A stretch of DNA of 30,050 bases from CAZEGV01 sp964511645 (GTDB lineage Bacteria > Bacteroidota > Bacteroidia > Cytophagales > JAAEPT01), in NCBI GenBank assembly GCA_964511645.1, contig CAZEGV010000033.1, positions 1 through 30,050 on the forward strand. Reading direction: 5' to 3'. Positions 25,215 to 30,050 of this stretch are shown in pieces. The notes beneath the pieces were generated by a model. It was given only the letters and a program-made list of their open reading frames with translations, searched no databases and was not told the origin of the DNA. Every line of letters begins with the position of its first letter. Position 1 is the first letter of the stretch. The position numbers and the translations under genes are program-made.

Positions 25215-26096
25215 TTATAATATTTCAGAAATATTTGGCTCTATATGAACCAATACATTCTCTATACTTGTGATTTCTTTTTTAAGTCTATCCTTTAGTA
25301 AATGTGATAAATGATGACCTTCTGTAACAGAAATATCACCGTCTACTATTGCATGTAAATCAACATGGTACCTCATTCCAGATTTACGAATAAAACATTT
25401 TTCTGTATCTAATATACCTTCTACTTCAATAGATATCTTTGCGATTTTTTTTGCTAAGTCTTCATATAAATCTTCATCCATCACCTCACCCAAAGCAGGT
25501 CTAAAAATCAAATACGCATTATACAAAATAAATCCTGCGGCAAAAATAGCTGCCCAATCATCTGCCACTTCATAACCATCTCCCAATAATAATGCAATTG
25601 TAATCCCTACAAATGCTACCACAGATGTAATTGCATCACTCCTATGATGCCAAGCATCTGCCTTTAATGCTGAGCTATTAATTTCAGCACTTCTTTTTAC
25701 AACTATTCTATATGATATTTCTTTCCATATAATAATTACCAACAAAACTATTAAAGTCCACGGTTCTGGTTTTTCTTGTGGGGTTTGCAGATTCTGAATA
25801 CTATTATAAACAATAGCCATTGATGAAGCCAACAAAAAAGCAACTACAACAAAAGTAATCAAAGGCTCTACCTTTCCATGTCCATAAGGATGGTTTTTAT
25901 CGGCTGGTTTATTAGCGTATTTTAACCCTAATAAAATTAAAAAAGAAGAAAGGACATCCGTAGCAGACTCAATGGCATCAGCAATTAATGCATGAGAATT
26001 ACCAAAAAAACCTGCTGAGGCTTTTAATATTGCTAATAAGACATTACCTATTAAGCTAAAGTAACTGGTTGAAATTGCTTTTTTTTGATCCGTCAC
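25215..26096 (-). CDS. cation diffusion facilitator (CDF) metal exporter
   Basis: 293 residues: six membrane helices (about 1-200) and a C-terminal cytoplasmic ferredoxin-like domain (about 205-293, with RYHVDLHAIVDGDISVTEGHHL). The intramembrane metal site is seen as IESATD on helix 2 (Glu at the first position where many homologues have His or Asp, then Asp) and HHRSD on helix 5; HPYGHGKVEPL is the family loop. It should export a divalent metal such as Zn, Fe or Mn in exchange for protons. The Glu for His/Asp change may alter selectivity. The start is GTG (26094-26096), immediately after the stop of the preceding gene; no later Met is plausible, because the next would remove the first helices. 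Confidence 0.9.
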   Translation of the reverse strand: MTDQKKAISTSYFSLIGNVLLAILKASAGFFGNSHALIADAIESATDVLSSFLILLGLKYANKPADKNHPYGHGKVEPLITFVVVAFLLASSMAIVYNSIQNLQTPQEKPEPWTLIVLLVIIIWKEISYRIVVKRSAEINSSALKADAWHHRSDAITSVVAFVGITIALLLGDGYEVADDWAAIFAAGFILYNAYLIFRPALGEVMDEDLYEDLAKKIAKISIEVEGILDTEKCFIRKSGMRYHVDLHAIVDGDISVTEGHHLSHLLKDRLKKEITSIENVLVHIEPNISEIL

Positions 26097-26513
26097 TTAA
26101 TGTGGTAATTTATTTTTAATTACCCCATATACAAACGTACCAAGCATAGCGCTTAATATCACTACACCAAATACCATAAATCCATTTCCTAATAAAACAA
26201 ACAACGGTCCCGGACAGGCACCAGTCATCGCCCAACCTAAACCAAAAATAATCCCCCCTATTAGGTAACGAGTAAAACCCTTCTCTTTGGGAGGAAATAA
26301 AATTTTTTCACCTTGTATATCTTTAATTTTTATTCTTTTCATTAAAAAGACTCCTAATGCTCCTACTCCTACCGCAGACCCAATTACTCCATACATATGA
26401 AATGCCTTAAAATGAAACATCTCATAAATCCTATACCAAGAGATTACCTCTCCTTTAGTCAGTAAAACACCAAATATACTTCCCACAAATATGTATTTTA
26501 ATGCTTTTATCAT
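26097..26513 (-). CDS. YeeE/YedE half-size transporter, second of pair (DUF6691-like)
   Basis: 138 residues with four hydrophobic segments. MTGACPGPLFVLLGNG near residue 95 carries the Cys that in YeeE-type proteins lies in the pore and handles thiosulfate or persulfide sulfur. Half-size proteins of this kind occur as adjacent pairs (PmpA/PmpB) that replace one full-length YeeE/YedE. The gene starts 4 bp after its partner's stop, and the CDF gene follows without a gap. Function is probably uptake of a reduced sulfur species; substrate is unproven here. Confidence 0.82.
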   Translation of the reverse strand: MIKALKYIFVGSIFGVLLTKGEVISWYRIYEMFHFKAFHMYGVIGSAVGVGALGVFLMKRIKIKDIQGEKILFPPKEKGFTRYLIGGIIFGLGWAMTGACPGPLFVLLGNGFMVFGVVILSAMLGTFVYGVIKNKLPH

Positions 26514-26517
26514 ATTC

Positions 26518-27084
26518 TTATAACGCTAATAAAAATGGTAAAATAAAATGAGTCATCACTAAACCACCAATAAAGAAACCCACAACAGCTACTAATGATG
26601 GTAATTGTAAATTACTTAAGCCACTAATTGCGTGACCAGAAGTACAACCATTAGCATAACGAGTACCAAAACCTACCAAGAACCCTCCTATTACTAATAA
26701 AACAAAACCTCGAAGGGTAAACAAAGACTCCCAATTAAACAAATCAGATGGGACTAAACTAGCCCCAATAGCTGATAAACCGTATGACTCAAGCTTTGAT
26801 ACTATATCCGATGATAAATCCATTTGGTAATCAGGAGTAGAAAGATAATTTGTGGCTACAAAACCTCCCAGTATCGCACCAAAAGCAAATAACAAATTCC
26901 AAATATTTTTTCTCCAATCAAAATCAAAGAAATCATTTATCTTGCCTGCACCACCTATTGCACATAAGGTCTTAAGGTTAGTGGACATACCAAAACTTTT
27001 ACCCAAATAAATCATTGCTAGCATTACCAAAGCTATTGAGGGACCTACTATGTACCAAGCCCAAGCCTTATATATTATTTCCAT
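26518..27084 (-). CDS. YeeE/YedE half-size transporter, first of pair
   Basis: 188 residues with about five membrane helices. FGTRYANGCTSGHAISGLSNLQLPS near residues 135-155 is the family signature, with the Cys in NGCTSGH as the likely sulfur-relay residue; a GxxxATNY stretch sits earlier. It pairs with the next gene to make the equivalent of one full-length YeeE. In other bacteria such pairs lie beside persulfide dioxygenases or rhodanese genes; none is present here. Between it and alaS lies a 113-bp gap that should hold its promoter, though no exact TAnnTTTG box is seen. Confidence 0.83.
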   Translation of the reverse strand: MEIIYKAWAWYIVGPSIALVMLAMIYLGKSFGMSTNLKTLCAIGGAGKINDFFDFDWRKNIWNLLFAFGAILGGFVATNYLSTPDYQMDLSSDIVSKLESYGLSAIGASLVPSDLFNWESLFTLRGFVLLVIGGFLVGFGTRYANGCTSGHAISGLSNLQLPSLVAVVGFFIGGLVMTHFILPFLLAL

Positions 27085-27197
27085 CTGACAATTAAGTTAT
27101 ATCAACAATAAATAACATTTTTCTATTTAAAACAAATTTTATTACGCTTTACAGAAAACTACTACTTAAAAAACAAGAAAAACTATGTTTTACAAAA

Positions 27198-29819
27198 TTA
27201 TACACTTAATAATTCTTTTGCCTTTACTAGTACTTTGCTTAGTCCCGTAATGTCTTTTCCACCTGCTATGGCAAAGAAAGGCTGTCCTCCTCCTCCACCT
27301 TTGATTTCCTTTGCAAGTTCTCTTATCATCTGACCTGCATTAAAGCCTTTGTCGGCTACAATATTATCAGAAATCATTACAGCTACTTGTGGCTTGCCAT
27401 TGATATCTCCTGCCAAGATCATTACCAAATTATCAACCGTCTTTCTTAATTCAAATGCTACTTGTTTTAACGAGTCTGCACTATCTAAGCTTACTTTTTC
27501 TATCACTATAGACAAACCGTTTTCTATCTTTACTTTTTGTTTTAACGTTTTCACAAGTCGTTTTTCGGTATCAGTTCTAAACTGCTCTACTTTTTTTAGT
27601 AACTCAGAGCGTTCTGTTATAAGTGATTGAACTGCTTTTTGAATATCTTTTGGTTGCTTAAGCAGATCATTTAAGTTTTCTAGTTCAGCTAACTTATCAT
27701 TCACAAACTCATCTGCTACTGAAGCTGTGACAGCCTCTACCCTACGGACTCCTGCTGCCACCGATCCTTCTGATATTATTTTAAAACTTCCTATAATAGC
27801 TGTAGAATTTACGTGAGTACCTCCACAAAGCTCCATAGAATAATTTTCATCAAAAGTAATGACCCTCACAGATTCTCCGTATTTTTCTCCAAACAAAGCC
27901 GTAGCTCCCATTTCTTTAGCTACCGCTACTGGCACATCTCTTTTCTCATCTAAGGTAATATTTTCACGTATTTTTTGATTAACAATTTGTTCTACTTGTA
28001 CTAACTCTTCTTTTGTTACTTTAGAAAAATGAGAAAAATCAAATCGCAATAATTTATCATTTACATAAGAGCCCTTTTGAGTAATATGCTCGCCCAATAC
28101 CTGTTTAAGAGCCGCTTGTAATAAATGTGTAGCCGAATGATTATTTTCTGACAATTTTCTTTTTTCTGCATTAATCACACAATTAAAAGTAATAGAAACA
28201 TCTTTTGGTAATTTCTTTAAGACATGAATAATTAGGTCATTTTCTTTTTTAGTATCAATCACCGAATATTTCTCTCCTACAGCCTCAATATAGCCTATAT
28301 CTCCTATTTGCCCACCGCTCTCTGGGTAAAACGGAGTAATATCCAATACCACTTGATAAGTTATGTTTTTCTTCTCAGAAACCTTTCTATATCTTACAAT
28401 TTTAGCAGAAGAGGTATTATTATCATAACCTACAAAATTAACATCTTCTAACTCTTGTAAAATTACCCAATCTCCAGATGTAGAAGTAGATTCTTTTCTT
28501 GAGCGAGTTTTTTGTTTCTCCATCTCTACCTCAAATCCTTTTTCATCTATCGAATAACCATTTTCACGAGCGATTAACCCCGTCAAATCAACAGGAAAAC
28601 CAAAAGTATCATATAACTCAAAAACTACTTTCCCCTCAATTACTTGACCTTTACCAAGGTTTTCTTGAATACTCTCTAAGCGTGTAATTCCTTGTTTAAG
28701 TGTACGTAAAAATGAATTTTCTTCTTCTTTAACTACATTAGCTATAAAATCTTTTTGAGCTTTCACCTCTGGAAATACTGTTCCAAAATCAGTACTCAAT
28801 AGCTCTACCAATTCATAAATAAATGCTTCGTCTAAATTAAGAAATGTATAAGCATATCGTACAGCTCGTCTTAAAATTCTTCGGATAACGTATCCTGCAC
28901 CCGTATTAGATGGTAACTGCCCATCTGCCACCGCAAAAGTAATCGCTCTTACATGGTCTACAATTACACGAATGGCTATATCTGTTTTCTCATCCTTACC
29001 ATAAGTAAGCCCAGATTTTTGTTCTACAAACTTGATAGATGGCATAAACACATCCGTATCATAATTAGATTGTTTTTGCTGAATAGCACGCACAAGACGC
29101 TCAAACCCCATTCCAGTATCTATATGTTTAGCTGGTAAATCAACTAGGCTACCATTTGCCTTACGCTCATATTCTATAAAAACCAAATTCCAAATCTCGA
29201 TTACCTGAGGATGATCTTCATTTACCAAATCACGCCCTGGCAACTTATCAATTTCTGCTTGAGACCTTAGGTCAATATGAATTTCCGAAGAAGGACCACA
29301 AGGACCTTGCTCTCCCATCTCCCAAAAGTTATCTTTTTTGTCGCACTTGATAATTTTTTCTTCCGCTACAATATTTTTCCAAAAATTATACGCCTCACTG
29401 TCTTCTTTTAATCCATCCGATTTGTCACCCTCAAAAACAGTCACGTATAACCTATCCACAGGCAAAGTGTAAACATCAATCAATAACTCCCAAGCCCACT
29501 CAATGGCTTCTTGCTTAAAATAATCACCAAAAGACCAGTTACCCAACATCTCAAACATTGTATGGTGGTATGTATCCACTCCTACTTCTTCCAAATCATT
29601 GTGCTTACCCGATACTCTCAAACATTTTTGAGTGTCTACCGCCCGTGTATATTCAGGGTTTTTAGTTCCCAAAAAATAATCCTTAAACTGATTCATACCC
29701 GCATTAGTAAACATCAGCGTAGGGTCATTTTTGACTACTATTGGTGCTGAGGGTACAATTTTATGTTTTTTCTCTTCAAAAAATTGAATGAATTTCTGAC
29801 GTATTTTGGATGCCTTCAT
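27198..29819 (-). CDS. alaS: alanine-tRNA ligase
   Basis: 873 residues, full length for bacterial AlaRS. The class II catalytic domain has TNAGMNQFKDYFLG and DTYHHTMFEMLGNWSFGDYFK near the N-terminus, PCGPSSEIH and the motif 3-like DTGMGFERL. The editing domain shows the zinc site NNHSATHLLQAAL with CGGTHVNSTA, where His, His, Cys and His clear mischarged Ser/Gly-tRNA(Ala). The C-terminal C-Ala domain ends IKGGGGGQPFFAIAGG, typical of the family. The enzyme charges tRNA(Ala) in the cytoplasm. The ATG at 29817-29819 gives the conventional start (KIRQKFIQFFEEKKH). A candidate promoter lies 30 bp upstream. Confidence 0.98.
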   Translation of the reverse strand: MKASKIRQKFIQFFEEKKHKIVPSAPIVVKNDPTLMFTNAGMNQFKDYFLGTKNPEYTRAVDTQKCLRVSGKHNDLEEVGVDTYHHTMFEMLGNWSFGDYFKQEAIEWAWELLIDVYTLPVDRLYVTVFEGDKSDGLKEDSEAYNFWKNIVAEEKIIKCDKKDNFWEMGEQGPCGPSSEIHIDLRSQAEIDKLPGRDLVNEDHPQVIEIWNLVFIEYERKANGSLVDLPAKHIDTGMGFERLVRAIQQKQSNYDTDVFMPSIKFVEQKSGLTYGKDEKTDIAIRVIVDHVRAITFAVADGQLPSNTGAGYVIRRILRRAVRYAYTFLNLDEAFIYELVELLSTDFGTVFPEVKAQKDFIANVVKEEENSFLRTLKQGITRLESIQENLGKGQVIEGKVVFELYDTFGFPVDLTGLIARENGYSIDEKGFEVEMEKQKTRSRKESTSTSGDWVILQELEDVNFVGYDNNTSSAKIVRYRKVSEKKNITYQVVLDITPFYPESGGQIGDIGYIEAVGEKYSVIDTKKENDLIIHVLKKLPKDVSITFNCVINAEKRKLSENNHSATHLLQAALKQVLGEHITQKGSYVNDKLLRFDFSHFSKVTKEELVQVEQIVNQKIRENITLDEKRDVPVAVAKEMGATALFGEKYGESVRVITFDENYSMELCGGTHVNSTAIIGSFKIISEGSVAAGVRRVEAVTASVADEFVNDKLAELENLNDLLKQPKDIQKAVQSLITERSELLKKVEQFRTDTEKRLVKTLKQKVKIENGLSIVIEKVSLDSADSLKQVAFELRKTVDNLVMILAGDINGKPQVAVMISDNIVADKGFNAGQMIRELAKEIKGGGGGQPFFAIAGGKDITGLSKVLVKAKELLSV

Positions 29820-29849
29820 TTACTATTTCGCTTACTGATTTTCAATCGA

Positions 29850-29857
29850 CAAAGTTA
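29850..29857 (-). promoter_or_regulatory. alaS promoter -7 box
   Basis: TAACTTTG on the minus strand is an exact TAnnTTTG match, 30 bp before the alaS start. Upstream there is an A9 run in the minus strand (29861-29869) and only a weak -33 candidate (TCTG). Confidence 0.55.
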
Positions 29858-29917
29858 ATGTTTTTTTTTGATAAAATCAGACGCTAAAAAATCAAAGAAG
29901 AAAATTAATTAGGAGCT

Positions 29918-29990
29918 TCCCACTCAGCTTTCATTACGCTTCGCTGTATTCCATCCTCGTGGTCGGGCTATTCGCTATATCTTTTTTTAT
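29918..29990. repeat. dispersed intergenic repeat, divergent copy 2
   Basis: Contains TTTCATTACGCTTCGCTG, ATTCCATCCTCGTGGTCGGG and a tail CTATTCGCTATATCTTTTTT. It shares GGTCGGGCT, a following CG and ATCTTT with the copy at 17300-17407 but lacks the CCACTGCAATCCC end. The same text is familiar from flavobacterial intergenic regions. Confidence 0.5.
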
Positions 29991-30000
29991 TTCTTATTGT

Positions 30001-30050
30001 GTGTGCCCAGCATGGGCATCTTTCCTTACCGAAAGGTAAGGATTAATTTA
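30001..30050 (+). mobile_element. probable 5' end of a group II intron, cut by the window edge
   Basis: Starting at 30001 the plus strand reads GTGTGCCCAGCATGGGCAT, which matches the 5' consensus GUGYG of group II introns and the opening domain I text GUGUGCCCRGCAUGGG that I recall from bacterial introns. A second perfect hairpin follows: CCTTACC-GAAA-GGTAAGG (30025-30042), a GNRA-type tetraloop. Only 50 nt are visible, so no intron-encoded reverse transcriptase can be seen. It lies directly after the repeat upstream of alaS. Confidence 0.5.

Noticed and set aside
1..30050. CRISPR arrays, tRNA or rRNA genes, phage genes
   Set aside because: No regularly spaced direct repeats, no cloverleaf or rRNA-like sequence, and no phage structural genes were seen.

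Overview
This is a low-GC, gene-dense chromosomal segment from a member of the Bacteroidota, most likely the Flavobacteriaceae. The evidence is promoter -7 boxes of the TAnnTTTG type, a lack of strong Shine-Dalgarno sequences, a NagB/PIG-L fusion, a Wzc with a Bacteroidota-style A' motif and a polysaccharide exporter ending in a C-terminal membrane helix. Species cannot be named from the sequence alone. Nearly every gene is on the minus strand; topA is the only intact plus-strand gene.

Layout, left to right. 1-375: decayed 3' end of an IS4-type transposase gene (plus strand). 480-11377: surface polysaccharide or glycan locus, transcribed right to left: UDP-HexNAc dehydrogenase, Wza-like exporter, Wzc-like tyrosine kinase, FlaA1/LegB-type 4,6-dehydratase, LegC-type aminotransferase, CBS-domain nucleotidyltransferase (PtmE-like), glycosyltransferase and a PglK-like ABC flippase. 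Three consecutive genes match early steps of legionaminic-acid-type sugar synthesis, but the NeuB, NeuC and NeuA steps are not in the window. 11513-13817: tightly overlapping group of NeuD/PglD-like acetyltransferase, murI and a periplasmic thioredoxin-like protein. 13906-17184: nucleoside-type MFS transporter and a NagB-PIG-L fusion, each followed by a good intrinsic terminator. 17300-17410: dispersed intergenic repeat. 17413-19572: small outer-membrane-barrel candidate, unknown surface lipoprotein whose signal peptide is out of frame across a T9 tract, and a SixA-type phosphatase. 19708-22218: topA. 22377-25095: cydAB plus a 100-residue membrane protein, behind a promoter with a perfect Crp/Fnr-type palindrome. 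25215-27084: two YeeE/YedE half-size sulfur-transport-type proteins and a CDF metal exporter. 27198-29819: alaS. 29915-30050: second divergent repeat copy and then what looks like the first 50 nt of a group II intron running off the window.

Housekeeping genes (alaS, topA, murI, cydAB, nagB) alternate with one accessory polysaccharide locus. That locus is bounded on its distal side by transposase debris. I did not find a wholly new multi-gene system. The least explained items are the putatively phase-variable lipoprotein/barrel pair, the small protein in the cyd operon, and the incomplete nonulosonate-type gene set.
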